A stretch of DNA of 64,000 bases. It comes from Parvibaculum sp035325945. GTDB taxonomy: Bacteria > Pseudomonadota > Alphaproteobacteria > Parvibaculales > Parvibaculaceae. Location: assembly GCF_035325945.1 (NCBI RefSeq), contig NZ_DAOKYX010000003.1:1-64000 (forward strand), written 5' to 3'. The position numbers and the translations under genes are program-made. Shown here one piece after another: positions 22,686-31,336 of the stretch. Every line of letters starts with the position of its first letter. Position 1 is the first letter of the stretch. The notes beneath the pieces were generated by a model that ran no database searches, was not told the origin of the DNA, and saw only the letters and a program-made list of their open reading frames with translations.

Positions 22686-25067
22686 TCAGAGCCGCACGTA
22701 GCGCAGCCGGAGCGCATTCGTGATCACGCTGACAGATGAAAGCGCCATGGCTGCCGCCGCGATGACGGGCGAGAGAAGGAGTCCGAAGACGGGGTAGAGC
22801 ACGCCCGCCGCGACGGGGATGCCGGCCGCGTTGTAGATGAAGGCGAAGAAAAGGTTCTGGCGGATGTTCCGCATCGTCGCCTCGGAAAGGCGACGCGCGC
22901 GGACAATACCCATGAGGTCGCCCTTCAGAAGCGTGACGCCGGCGCTTTCCATCGCAACGTCGGTTCCCGTTCCCATGGCGATGCCGATTTCGGCGGCGGC
23001 GAGCGCGGGCGCGTCATTCACGCCATCGCCCGCCATGGCGACGACGCGGCCCGCCTTTGTGAGCTGGGCGACGACATTGGCCTTCTCCTCGGGGAGGACT
23101 TCGGCCTTCACTTCTTCTATGCCGAGGCGGCTCGCGACGGCCTGCGCCGTCGTCGGATTGTCGCCCGTCAGCATGACGATGCGAATGCCTTCGGCCCTGA
23201 GCGCGGCAAGGGCCTGCGGCGTCGTCTCCTTCACCGGGTCGGCGATGGCGATGGCGCCTGCGAGCTTTCCATCGACGCTGGCGAAAATGGCCGTCGCGCC
23301 GTCGAGCCGCATTTCTTCCGCGCGCGCGGCGAGCGAGGCCGTCGAAATGCCGATCTCGTCCAGATAGTTCGCATTGCCGATGACGATGCGCCGCCCTTCG
23401 ACCGTGCCAGCCGCGCCCTTGCCGGAGGGCGAGTCGAAGTCGCTCACCTCCGCAAGAGGGAGGCCGCGATCCCTGGCGGCGGCGACGATCGCGTGCGCCA
23501 GCGGATGCTCGCTCGCGCGCTCGACGCTGGCGACAAGGCGCAGCAACTCATCTTCGGCGATGCCTCCGGCCGTCGCCATGCCGACAACGGAGGGCCTGCC
23601 CTCGGTGAGCGTGCCCGTCTTGTCGATGACGAGCGTATCCACCTTTTCCATATGCTCCAGCGCCTCGGCATTCTTGATGAGGACGCCCGCGCCCGCGCCG
23701 CGTCCGACGCCGACCATGATCGACATGGGCGTGGCAAGTCCGAGCGCGCAGGGACAGGCGATGATGAGCACCGCCACGGCGGCGACGAGCCCGTAGGAGA
23801 AGCGCGGCTCGGGCCCCCAGATCGCCCATGCGCCAAAGGCAAGAACCGCGGTGACGATCACCAGCGGCACGAACCAGCCGGACACGCGATCGGCGAGCCG
23901 CTGGATCGGCGCGCGCGAGCGCTGGGCGTCGGCGACCATCTGCACGATCCGGGCGAGCATGGTGTCGCGGCCGACTTTCTCGGCGACCATGATGAAGCTG
24001 CCGGAGCCGTTGAGCGTGCCCGCGATCACCCGGGCGCCGGGCTCCTTCGTCACCGGCATCGCTTCGCCCGTGACCATGGATTCGTCGATCGAGACGCGCC
24101 CGTCCGCGATCACGCCGTCGACGGGCACTTTCTCGCCGGGCCGCACGCGCAGGCGATCGCCGACGGCGACGAGGTCGAGCGCGATCTCTTCATCCTCGCC
24201 GTCGGGCCGCACGCGCCGGGCCGTTTTGGGCGCGAGGTCGAGCAGCGCGCGAATGGCGCCGCTCGTTCTTTCTCTCGCGCGCAGTTCGAGCACCTGCCCA
24301 AGCAGCACGAGAACGGTGATGACCGCAGCCGCCTCGAAATAGACCGCGACCGAGCCGTCCGCCGCGCGGAAGGCCTCGGGGAAGAGGCCGGGCATGGCGG
24401 TTGCGACCACGCTGTAGCCCCAGGCGACGCCTGTGCCCATGGCGATGAGCGTGAACATGTTGAGGTTGCGCGTGAGGAGCGATTGCCATCCGCGTTCGAA
24501 GAAGGGCCAGCCCGCCCAGAGCACGACGGGCGTTGCGAGCGCGAACTGGATCCAGTTCGACACGGTGCTGCCGAGGCTCACGGTGAGCCCGGTCAGATGC
24601 CCGCCCATTTCGAGAATGAAGACGGGGAGCGTGAGCACGAGGCCGATCCAGAAACGCCGCTGCATGTCGAGAAGTTCGTGGCTCGGGCCGGTATCGGCAG
24701 TGACCAGCAGAGGCTCGAGCGCCATGCCGCAAATGGGGCAGGCGCCGGGGCCCACCTGCTGCACCTCAGGGTGCATGGGGCATGTGTAGAGGGTGCCTTC
24801 GGGCAAGGCGGCGGCGGGCGCCGCTTCCTGCGGGTGCAGATATTTCGCCGGATCGGCGATGAATTTCTTCCGGCAGGCATCCGAGCAGAAATAATAGGTC
24901 TCGCCCTCGTGGCGAGCGCTGAATTCGGCGCTGGCGGGGCCCACCGTCATGCCGCAGACAGGATCTTTCACTCCGTGGCTGTGGCCGTTTCCATGCGCGT
25001 GGCCATGGGCGTGCGCCTGATCATGCGCGTGGCCGCCGCAGCAGGCGGGCTTCGTTTCAGTGGCCAT
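22686..25067 (-). CDS. copA: copper-exporting P1B-type ATPase with YHS and metal-binding N-terminal domains
   Basis: 793 residues. The N-terminus is His-rich (HAHDQAHAHGHAHGNGHSHG), then a YHS domain (KDPVCGMTVGP and YYFCSDACRKKF) and a heavy-metal-binding domain (YTCPMHPEVQQVGPGACPICG). The core has the transmembrane CPC motif (IIACPCALGLATP, near 437), the phosphorylation site DKTGTLT (near 480), HP motif in ASEHPLAHA, and GDGVNDAPALA. It pumps copper (Cu+ or Ag+) out of the cytoplasm. A CueR-type promoter at 25104-25134 lies upstream. No CxxC-type HMA domain is present, the YHS domain taking its place, as in many soil and aquatic Proteobacteria. Confidence 0.93.
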   Translation of the reverse strand: MATETKPACCGGHAHDQAHAHGHAHGNGHSHGVKDPVCGMTVGPASAEFSARHEGETYYFCSDACRKKFIADPAKYLHPQEAAPAAALPEGTLYTCPMHPEVQQVGPGACPICGMALEPLLVTADTGPSHELLDMQRRFWIGLVLTLPVFILEMGGHLTGLTVSLGSTVSNWIQFALATPVVLWAGWPFFERGWQSLLTRNLNMFTLIAMGTGVAWGYSVVATAMPGLFPEAFRAADGSVAVYFEAAAVITVLVLLGQVLELRARERTSGAIRALLDLAPKTARRVRPDGEDEEIALDLVAVGDRLRVRPGEKVPVDGVIADGRVSIDESMVTGEAMPVTKEPGARVIAGTLNGSGSFIMVAEKVGRDTMLARIVQMVADAQRSRAPIQRLADRVSGWFVPLVIVTAVLAFGAWAIWGPEPRFSYGLVAAVAVLIIACPCALGLATPMSIMVGVGRGAGAGVLIKNAEALEHMEKVDTLVIDKTGTLTEGRPSVVGMATAGGIAEDELLRLVASVERASEHPLAHAIVAAARDRGLPLAEVSDFDSPSGKGAAGTVEGRRIVIGNANYLDEIGISTASLAARAEEMRLDGATAIFASVDGKLAGAIAIADPVKETTPQALAALRAEGIRIVMLTGDNPTTAQAVASRLGIEEVKAEVLPEEKANVVAQLTKAGRVVAMAGDGVNDAPALAAAEIGIAMGTGTDVAMESAGVTLLKGDLMGIVRARRLSEATMRNIRQNLFFAFIYNAAGIPVAAGVLYPVFGLLLSPVIAAAAMALSSVSVITNALRLRYVRL

Positions 25068-25103
25068 GGTCCGGTCCTTTCGTCGCGACTGTCGATGAAA
25101 GGG

Positions 25104-25134
25104 ACCGTAAACCTTCCTGTCACTGGAGGGTCAA
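25104..25134 (-). promoter_or_regulatory. CueR/MerR-type promoter of the copper ATPase gene
   Basis: On the minus strand a -35 box TTGACC (25134-25129) and a -10-like TACGGT (25109-25104) are separated by 19 bases, the long spacer of MerR-family promoters. Within it ACCCTCC and GGAAGGT form an inverted repeat (six of seven) with a seven-base centre, the usual CueR operator. It ends 37 bases before the start codon. No cueR gene is in the window. Confidence 0.75.
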
Positions 25135-25175
25135 GCGCCATATGCGGCCGGGAATTTGCCCCAGCCGAAGTGCTT

Positions 25176-26024
25176 TCAGAGCGGCTGGCCGGTGAAGGGT
25201 GCCTTCAACTGGCCGACGAAATCCGGCGGCATGTAATGCCGGATGCCGATATCGGCCGGGGGGCGGCGCGGCGAATTGTAGAAAGTGCGGAAGATCTGGT
25301 CGAACAGCATCAGATTTTCGCCGTAGTTCCGGTTGCCTTCCCTCAGATCCTTCGAATGGTGCCAACGATGAAGTGCGGGCGTGTTGAATACATAGTTCAG
25401 CACGCCGCAGCGCATCTCGATATTGCAATGGGTGAGCATGCCGATGATGGCGGTAATCGCGCTCACAAGGAGGAGGACATCCCTCGGAGCGCCGAGAAGC
25501 AGCAGGACGGGCATGCCGACCATGAGGCCCGTCACAGTATCGACGACGTGAAAGCGGCCGGTGTTGAAGAACCAGAGGCGCGTGACGCTGTGATGCACGG
25601 CATGAAAGCGCCAGAGCCAGGGCCATTCATGGGCAAGGCGGTGCTTCCAGTAGAGGCCAGCCTCGACGACGACGAGGCCGAGCGCCGTCTGGAGCGCGAG
25701 CGGCCAGCCGGTAGGCCAGAACCCGCCGCCCGCAGGGGCGAGCCAGTCGGCAATTCCCATGAAAGTGACGACGGTGATGATGACCTGAGCGAGCCCCTTG
25801 TTCAGCAGCGTGTGCGCGAGGTCGGGGCCCATCTGGCCATCATTGGCGAGCCATTCCCGCTCATGCGGCATGAGGCGCTCGACAACCGCGACGGTGACGG
25901 CAAGGCCGAGATAGGTGAGATTGAAGGCGAGGATGTCATGTCCCGTCGCCATGCCGAGGCAGACCAGACCCAGCGATCCGGCAAAGAGAACCGGCCACCA
26001 CAGATAGGAAAGAATAAGGCGCAC
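25176..26024 (-). CDS. sterol desaturase / fatty acid hydroxylase family membrane protein
   Basis: 282 residues, several membrane helices (RLILSYLWWPVLFAGSLGLV, TYLGLAVTVAVVERL, ALQTALGLVVVEAGLYW). The di-iron histidine boxes are HRLAH, HAVHHS and HRWHH in the order and spacing of the family; an additional His occurs in LTHCNIEM. Members hydroxylate or desaturate lipids, for example carotenoids, sterols or fatty acids; the substrate is not readable. The start is taken as GTG 26024 because AGGGGA lies six bases upstream and the longer frame to 26207 adds a non-membrane Arg-rich stretch. It is 108 bases upstream of the copper ATPase gene, which has its own promoter. Confidence 0.85.
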   Translation of the reverse strand: MRLILSYLWWPVLFAGSLGLVCLGMATGHDILAFNLTYLGLAVTVAVVERLMPHEREWLANDGQMGPDLAHTLLNKGLAQVIITVVTFMGIADWLAPAGGGFWPTGWPLALQTALGLVVVEAGLYWKHRLAHEWPWLWRFHAVHHSVTRLWFFNTGRFHVVDTVTGLMVGMPVLLLLGAPRDVLLLVSAITAIIGMLTHCNIEMRCGVLNYVFNTPALHRWHHSKDLREGNRNYGENLMLFDQIFRTFYNSPRRPPADIGIRHYMPPDFVGQLKAPFTGQPL

Positions 26025-26293
26025 GCTTTTCCCCTGCGTTCGTCGACGAACGCTCCCCGTTCGCCCCCTGAAGTGAGCCGGGGCATGATAACGAAAAGCG
26101 CGCGGCGGCGCATTGCGGCTGATGCCTCCAATATGAAGGGACTTCCCGCCCTTTTGCGGCGCCAAACCTTCCATCGCTCCAGATTGGAGCGTGACGCGCT
26201 TGCACATGGCGCCACCCGGCCGCAGCGTGAACCTTCGTGAAATGACGCGGGGGCCGGCAGGATGGCCTCCGAACTCGCAAGGAGCAGGTTCCC

Positions 26294-26878
26294 ATGAGCA
26301 GTGACGCGGTCGAATCCTTTGCCGGGACCCTTCCCGCCAGCGCCTCCAACGACAAGGGGAAAAAGGCGTCGGCGGCCACGCTGCGGGTCATGCGTGCCGG
26401 CAGCGAGGATATCGTCGTCGGTGAGAACAGCTCGCTCGAAGGTTCGTTCGAGACGCAGGGCTCGATGTTCGTCGACGGGCGGATGAGCCGCGCCGATCTG
26501 AAGACCTCGCTCCTGTCCATCGGTGTCTCGGGCTCGGTCGAGGGCGACGCCCATGCGGCGCGCGCGGAGATTGCGGGCGCCTTCGACGGGCAGCTCGTCG
26601 TCACCGGCGAGGTCATCCTTCGCTCGTCGAGCCATGTCACCGGCGAAATCCAGTGCGGCAAGCTCATCACCCATCGCGGCGCGACGATCCGCGCGCAGGT
26701 CAAGGTGATGGACGACGAAATCGAGGCGGGCGAGGCGCTCGAGGAAGGCCGTCCGTTCAAGATGTTCCCGCTGCGCGCCAATGTCACCGGTTCGTTCCTG
26801 CGCCGTTCCATGAGCTTTGGTTATGGCGTCTTCTTCACGCTCGGTTCGATCGGCATCATCTCCCTCATGTTGAGTTGA
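26294..26878 (+). CDS. bactofilin with a C-terminal membrane segment
   Basis: 194 residues. The central part (about 38-160) is a bactofilin (DUF583) beta-helix with repeating hydrophobic strands such as IVVGENSSLEGSFETQGSMF, GSVEGDAHAARAEIAGAFDG and LRSSSHVTGEIQCGKLITHR. Bactofilins polymerise into cytoskeletal filaments that position wall-growth or stalk and polar machinery. The N-terminus is disordered and charged. The last 20 residues (GYGVFFTLGSIGIISLMLS) are hydrophobic, unlike the soluble BacA/BacP type, so this one may be membrane-anchored at its C-terminus. AAGGAG about eight bases before ATG 26294. A strong terminator follows, making a single-gene unit. Confidence 0.88.
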   Translation: MSSDAVESFAGTLPASASNDKGKKASAATLRVMRAGSEDIVVGENSSLEGSFETQGSMFVDGRMSRADLKTSLLSIGVSGSVEGDAHAARAEIAGAFDGQLVVTGEVILRSSSHVTGEIQCGKLITHRGATIRAQVKVMDDEIEAGEALEEGRPFKMFPLRANVTGSFLRRSMSFGYGVFFTLGSIGIISLMLS

Positions 26879-26925
26879 GCATCATCGATCCTCGCTGGTA
26901 CGCGCATCTCGTACCGCTCGCCTTT

Positions 26926-26955
26926 GCGCCCGCGCTTCGCCGCGGGCGCTTTTTT
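26926..26955 (+). terminator. intrinsic terminator after the bactofilin gene
   Basis: GCGCCCGCG (26926-26934) pairs with CGCGGGCGC (26941-26949) around a six-base loop and is followed directly by six T (26950-26955). This is the clearest intrinsic terminator of the window. Confidence 0.9.
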
Positions 26956-27128
26956 CATCGTGGGGCGGCTTGCCGGACACGCGGCGCAGAGGCAGAGTTG
27001 CTCTCGCGCTCATTCGCCCCCGCAGGCCGGGATGGTTCGATGCGCCTGCGAGCGATAGGCCGATGCGCCGACCGGATCCGAGCCGGCCGGGAGCAGTGCG
27101 ATGCGAACCGTTCTCAGGGAGTTCATAG

Positions 27129-28415
27129 ATGAGCGATAACAGGGAGCTTTTGGCGCGGCGCGAGCGGGCTGTGCCGCGTGGTGTGGCGACCGCCTATCCG
27201 GTCTTTGCCGCGCGCGCGGAAAATGCCGAACTCTGGGATGTGGAGGGGCGGCGTTTCGTCGATTTCGCGGGCGGCATAGCGGTGCTCAATACCGGCCACC
27301 GGCATCCGAAGGTGATCGCTGCGGTCGAGAAGCAGCTCAAGCATTATACGCATACGGCCTTTCAGGTCGTCGCCTATGAGCCCTATATCGCGCTTGCGGA
27401 GCGGCTGAACGCTCTCGCGCCCTTCAAGGGACCCGCGAAGACGATCCTCTTCACCACGGGCGCGGAGGCGACCGAAAACGCGGTGAAGATCGCGCGCGCG
27501 GCGACGGGGCGTTCGGCGGTCATCGCCTTTGCCGGCGGGTTTCACGGGCGCACGATGATGACCATGGCGCTCACGGGCAAGACGTTGCCCTACAAGAAGA
27601 AGTTCGGACCGATGCCGGCCGAGGTCTTTCATGTGCCGTTCCCGGTCGCCGATCACGGGGTGACGGTCGCGGATTCGCTGCGCGCGCTCGAATTCCTGTT
27701 CCGCGCCGATGTGGAGCCCTCGCGCGTCGCGGCGATCATGATCGAGCCGGTGCAGGGCGAGGGCGGCTTCTACGAAGCGCCGAAGGAATTGCTCGTCGCG
27801 CTGCGCAAGCTTTGCGACGAGAACGGAATTCTTCTGGTCGCGGACGAAGTGCAGACGGGGTTCGCGCGGACGGGACGCATGTTCGGCATCGAGCATTCGG
27901 GCGTCGAGCCCGACATGATCACGGTGGCGAAGTCGCTTGCCGGCGGCTTCCCGCTTTCGGGCGTCATCGGGCGGGCCGACATCATGGATGCGGCGGAGCC
28001 GGGCGGCCTTGGCGGCACTTATGCGGGGAGCCCGGTCGCCTGCGCCGCCGCGCTCGCCGTGCTCGACGCGATTGCGGAGGAAAAGCTCATCGACCGCGCC
28101 AATGCAATGGGCGCCCATATCAAGGGGCGGCTCCAGAAGATCGCCTCGCGCAACGATACGGTCCCGATCACCGGCATTCGCGGCCATGGGGCGATGATCG
28201 GCTTCGACATCGTGCAGCATCGCGGCGCCTATGAGCCGGATGCGGATGCGACGAAGCGCGTCACCAATGCGGCGCTTGCGGAGGGGCTCATCCTTCTTTC
28301 GTGCGGCGTCTTCAGCAATGCGATCCGCATCCTCGTGCCGCTGACGGCGACGGATGCGATCCTCGACGAAGGGCTCGACAAGCTCGAGCGTGCGCTCGTC
28401 TCGTCGCGAAGCTAG
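27129..28415 (+). CDS. gabT: 4-aminobutyrate aminotransferase (class III PLP enzyme)
   Basis: 428 residues. GabT-type signatures: ELWDVEGRRFVDFAGGIAVLNTGHRHPKV, FFTTGAEATENAVKIARAATGR, AFAGGFHGRTMMTMALTG, the PLP Asp in LLVADEVQTGFARTG and the Schiff-base Lys in MITVAKSLAGGFPLSG. It moves the amino group of GABA to 2-oxoglutarate, giving succinate semialdehyde. Together with the agmatine genes, which make putrescine, it would finish polyamine breakdown through GABA, though no puu-type genes are here. A ribosome site AGGGAG precedes ATG 27129. A single-gene unit after the terminator at 26955. Confidence 0.9.
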   Translation: MSDNRELLARRERAVPRGVATAYPVFAARAENAELWDVEGRRFVDFAGGIAVLNTGHRHPKVIAAVEKQLKHYTHTAFQVVAYEPYIALAERLNALAPFKGPAKTILFTTGAEATENAVKIARAATGRSAVIAFAGGFHGRTMMTMALTGKTLPYKKKFGPMPAEVFHVPFPVADHGVTVADSLRALEFLFRADVEPSRVAAIMIEPVQGEGGFYEAPKELLVALRKLCDENGILLVADEVQTGFARTGRMFGIEHSGVEPDMITVAKSLAGGFPLSGVIGRADIMDAAEPGGLGGTYAGSPVACAAALAVLDAIAEEKLIDRANAMGAHIKGRLQKIASRNDTVPITGIRGHGAMIGFDIVQHRGAYEPDADATKRVTNAALAEGLILLSCGVFSNAIRILVPLTATDAILDEGLDKLERALVSSRS

Positions 28416-28574
28416 ACCCGGAACAGCCGCTCGAAATGCCTACCCCTTTTGCGCCTCAACTGACGAGTGCAATAAGCCGAATTTGCCGCGAAACAGTATG
28501 TTCACTTTAGGGATGCATTTACACTAGCTCAACACTCGGAACGCTAATCTTGGGCACCATTCAGGTGCACAAAG

Positions 28575-29504
28575 ATGATGTTGAGCGCACAAAGAACTCC
28601 GGCAAAGAAAAAAGGTCTTCTAGCGCAGTATTCGACCAATCTGGGCGAGTTGATTTCGCGCAAGCAGGCAGAACAGGCACTCAGGGCGGCGAAGCTCGAG
28701 GCGGATGCGGCGAGCCGGACGAAGTCCGAATTTCTCGCCAATATGAGCCATGAGCTGAGGACGCCGCTCAACGCGATCATTGGCTTTGCCGATCTCATGC
28801 GGCATTTTGCCTCGGAGGGGCGCGACCCCGGCAAGAGCCTCGAATATGCGGCGCATATCTCGGGCGCTGGCCGTCACCTTCTCAACATCATCTCCGACAT
28901 TCTCGACATCTCGAAGATCGAGAGCGGCACCTTCACCCTCAATATCGAGGAGTGCAGCATTCGCGAACTCGTCGATGCGAGCCTGCTGCTCGTCCGCGAT
29001 CGCGCCCGCGCCAAGCGGCAGTCGCTCGAATTCAAGGCGGCGCCCGACCTGCCGATCCTGCCGGCGGATGCCGCGCGCATGAAGCAGATCCTCATCAATC
29101 TTCTTTCGAACGCGAGCAAGTTCACGGCGGATGGCGGGCGGATACTGGTCGTCGCGCAGCGCACGCCGGAGGGCGGCGCAACGATCGCCATCGCCGATAC
29201 CGGCATCGGCATGACGGCAGATCAGCTCGCCCTTGCCATGCAGCCCTTCGGGCAGGTCCAGTCGAGCTATTCCCGCGCGCATGAGGGCACGGGCCTGGGG
29301 CTTCCGATCGCGGCCGCGCTCACAAGGCAGCATGGCGGAGACTTCCATATTTCCAGCGAGCAGGGCACCGGCACGACCGTGGTGGTGACGCTGCGCCCGG
29401 CCGTGCCCGGCACCGATCATGTGAACCGGGCCGCGCCCCCCGTCACTCCCTCCCGCCCGCCGTCCCTCGAGGCGGTATCCCTCCAGTCAGGCCTAAGCTC
29501 ATGA
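28575..29504 (+). CDS. soluble hybrid-free sensor histidine kinase
   Basis: 309 residues. A short coiled coil (about 20-50, KQAEQALRAAKLEADAASRTK) leads into the dimerisation domain with the phospho-accepting His59 in FLANMSHELRTPLNAIIGFADLM. The HATPase domain has ILINLLSNASKFTADGG (N box), IADTGIGM (G1) and GTGLGLPI (G2). There is no membrane segment and no sensor domain beyond the coiled coil; the dimerisation sequence is of the PleC/DivJ/PdhS type. Its input must come from a partner. The last four bases overlap the start of the HerA-like gene, so they are translated together. No response regulator is adjacent. Confidence 0.85.
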   Translation: MMLSAQRTPAKKKGLLAQYSTNLGELISRKQAEQALRAAKLEADAASRTKSEFLANMSHELRTPLNAIIGFADLMRHFASEGRDPGKSLEYAAHISGAGRHLLNIISDILDISKIESGTFTLNIEECSIRELVDASLLLVRDRARAKRQSLEFKAAPDLPILPADAARMKQILINLLSNASKFTADGGRILVVAQRTPEGGATIAIADTGIGMTADQLALAMQPFGQVQSSYSRAHEGTGLGLPIAAALTRQHGGDFHISSEQGTGTTVVVTLRPAVPGTDHVNRAAPPVTPSRPPSLEAVSLQSGLSS

Positions 29505-31219
29505 CCATTCCTACAGCGGCACCCCGACCGTCGGCTCCCGAGCAGGAGCGCCGCGGCGTACCCATCGCCGAGCCGAAGCGGATCGCGCATATCGTCTCGG
29601 TGTCCGGCTCCCAGGCGGTCGCCGTTCTCGATCGCGCGATCTTCGACGAGATGGGACGGCGCGACTCGCGCGTGCAGATCGGGTCGCTCCTGAAGATTTC
29701 CACGCCGACTTCCTCGGTCGTCGGGCTCGTTTCGGCGATTTCGTCGCCGACGCCTTCGATCGACGCCGGAAACCCCGAACTCGGCCTTATCGAAATCAAT
29801 CTGGCGGGCGAGCTGGTGGCCGATCCGGCGACCGGCCGGCTTTCCTTCCGGCGCGGCGTCGCCTCGCTTCCGAGCCTCGGCGATGCGGTTCTGATCGCGG
29901 ACCGGCACGACCTCACGCGCGTCTATGCGCAGCCCGCCGTTCCGAGCATCAAGGTCGGCACGCTCTACCAGGACCCCGCCGTGCCGGCGCGGCTGCTGAT
30001 TGACGAGCTTCTCGCCAAGCACTTCATCGTGGTGGGCACGACGGGTTGCGGCAAGTCGTCCGCGCTCACCTCCATCCTGAGGCGCGTTCTCGAAGATCAT
30101 CAATATGCGCATATCGTGGTGCTGGACGTGCACAACGAATATCCGAGCGCCTTTGGCGATCAGGCCGAACTCATCGATCCGGGCAATCTGCATCTGCCGA
30201 TCTGGCTGCTCAATTTCCAGGAACTGACGGAGGCGCTGACGAGCGCCGACTCGCATCGCGACGCGGAAGCGGAGATCCTGCGCGATGCCGTCGTCGTCGC
30301 CAAAAGGCGTTTCGTCGATGCGGGCACGACGCGAACGCCGACCATGATCCGCAGGCCGCTCGATGGCGGCGGCATCACCGTCGAGACGCCGACGCCCTTC
30401 CGCCTCTCCGATGTCGTCGCCTATATCGACGAGCAGCTCGGCAAGCTCGAACGCGTGCAGGCGACCGTTCCCTATCGCCGGCTCAAGAACCGCATCGAAA
30501 CGCTGGTCGCCGATCAGCGCTACAGCTTCATGTTCGGCAGCCTGACCGTGCAGGATACGATGACGGAAACGCTCGGGCAGCTTTTCCGCGTGCCGAGCGA
30601 CGGGCGCCCGGTGACGGTCATCAATCTCTCCACCGTGCCGTCGGAAATCCTCGACGTCGTCATCTCGGTCATTTCGCGGCTCGCCTTCGACCTCGCCGTC
30701 TGGAGCAAGGGCGGCCTGCCGATGCTGCTCGTCTGCGAGGAGGCGCATCGCTACGCGCCCGCCGGCCCAGCCGACAAGTTCGCGCCTACCCGTCAGGCGC
30801 TTTCGCGGATCGCCAAGGAGGGCCGCAAGTACGGGCTCTCGCTTGCGCTCGTCACCCAGCGTCCCTCCGATCTCGATCCGACCGTGCTGTCCCAGTGCAG
30901 CACCGCCGTCGCCATGCGCCTTTCGACCGAGCGCGACCAGACGGTGATGCGCGCGAACACGCATGACGGCGCCCTCGATCTTCTCGATTTCCTGCCGCTG
31001 CTCGGCGACCGGGAGGCGATCGTCTTCGGGCAAGGTGTCGCCATGCCCATGCGCATAAGGTTCGAGGATCTCGGCAAGGAGCACGCGCCGCATAACCTTC
31101 AGGCCGGTTTCTCGCATCACTGGAAATCGCCGAACATGGACCGTCAGCAGCTCGAAACGATCATCGCCAGATGGCGGGTCGCCGGGCGCGAAAGGACGGA
31201 TTCGGGCTCCGGCCGCTAA
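29501..31219 (+). CDS. HerA-like ATPase
   Basis: 572 residues. N-terminal HAS-barrel-like beta domain (about 30-150), then the FtsK/HerA ATPase: Walker A in VVGTTGCGKSSALTS (about 180), Walker B in LPMLLVCEEAHRYAP, an arginine finger region in ISRIAKEGRKYGLSLALVTQRPSD. HerA proteins are hexameric DNA translocases that work with NurA in archaea and in some bacterial defence or repair systems; here the usual NurA nuclease partner is missing. Bacterial solitary HerA genes are known but their function is not established. It overlaps the histidine kinase gene by four bases (ATGA), pointing to a common role. The gene ends 117 bases before oprB with no clear terminator. Confidence 0.85.
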   Translation: MTIPTAAPRPSAPEQERRGVPIAEPKRIAHIVSVSGSQAVAVLDRAIFDEMGRRDSRVQIGSLLKISTPTSSVVGLVSAISSPTPSIDAGNPELGLIEINLAGELVADPATGRLSFRRGVASLPSLGDAVLIADRHDLTRVYAQPAVPSIKVGTLYQDPAVPARLLIDELLAKHFIVVGTTGCGKSSALTSILRRVLEDHQYAHIVVLDVHNEYPSAFGDQAELIDPGNLHLPIWLLNFQELTEALTSADSHRDAEAEILRDAVVVAKRRFVDAGTTRTPTMIRRPLDGGGITVETPTPFRLSDVVAYIDEQLGKLERVQATVPYRRLKNRIETLVADQRYSFMFGSLTVQDTMTETLGQLFRVPSDGRPVTVINLSTVPSEILDVVISVISRLAFDLAVWSKGGLPMLLVCEEAHRYAPAGPADKFAPTRQALSRIAKEGRKYGLSLALVTQRPSDLDPTVLSQCSTAVAMRLSTERDQTVMRANTHDGALDLLDFLPLLGDREAIVFGQGVAMPMRIRFEDLGKEHAPHNLQAGFSHHWKSPNMDRQQLETIIARWRVAGRERTDSGSGR

Positions 31220-31336
31220 AGCCGCCAAATATGGCGCGGGCCTCGCCCTTCCCGGGGTTGTGGAGGGGCCGCCTATTTGCTATCGAGAGTTAATTGCAAT
31301 TTGGTCGGCAACAGCCGTCAAGCCAGAGAACTCTCG

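Noticed and set aside
26025..26207. N-terminal extension of the fatty-acid-hydroxylase-family gene
   Set aside because: GTG 26024 has a good ribosome site; the extension is basic and non-hydrophobic, unlike family members.
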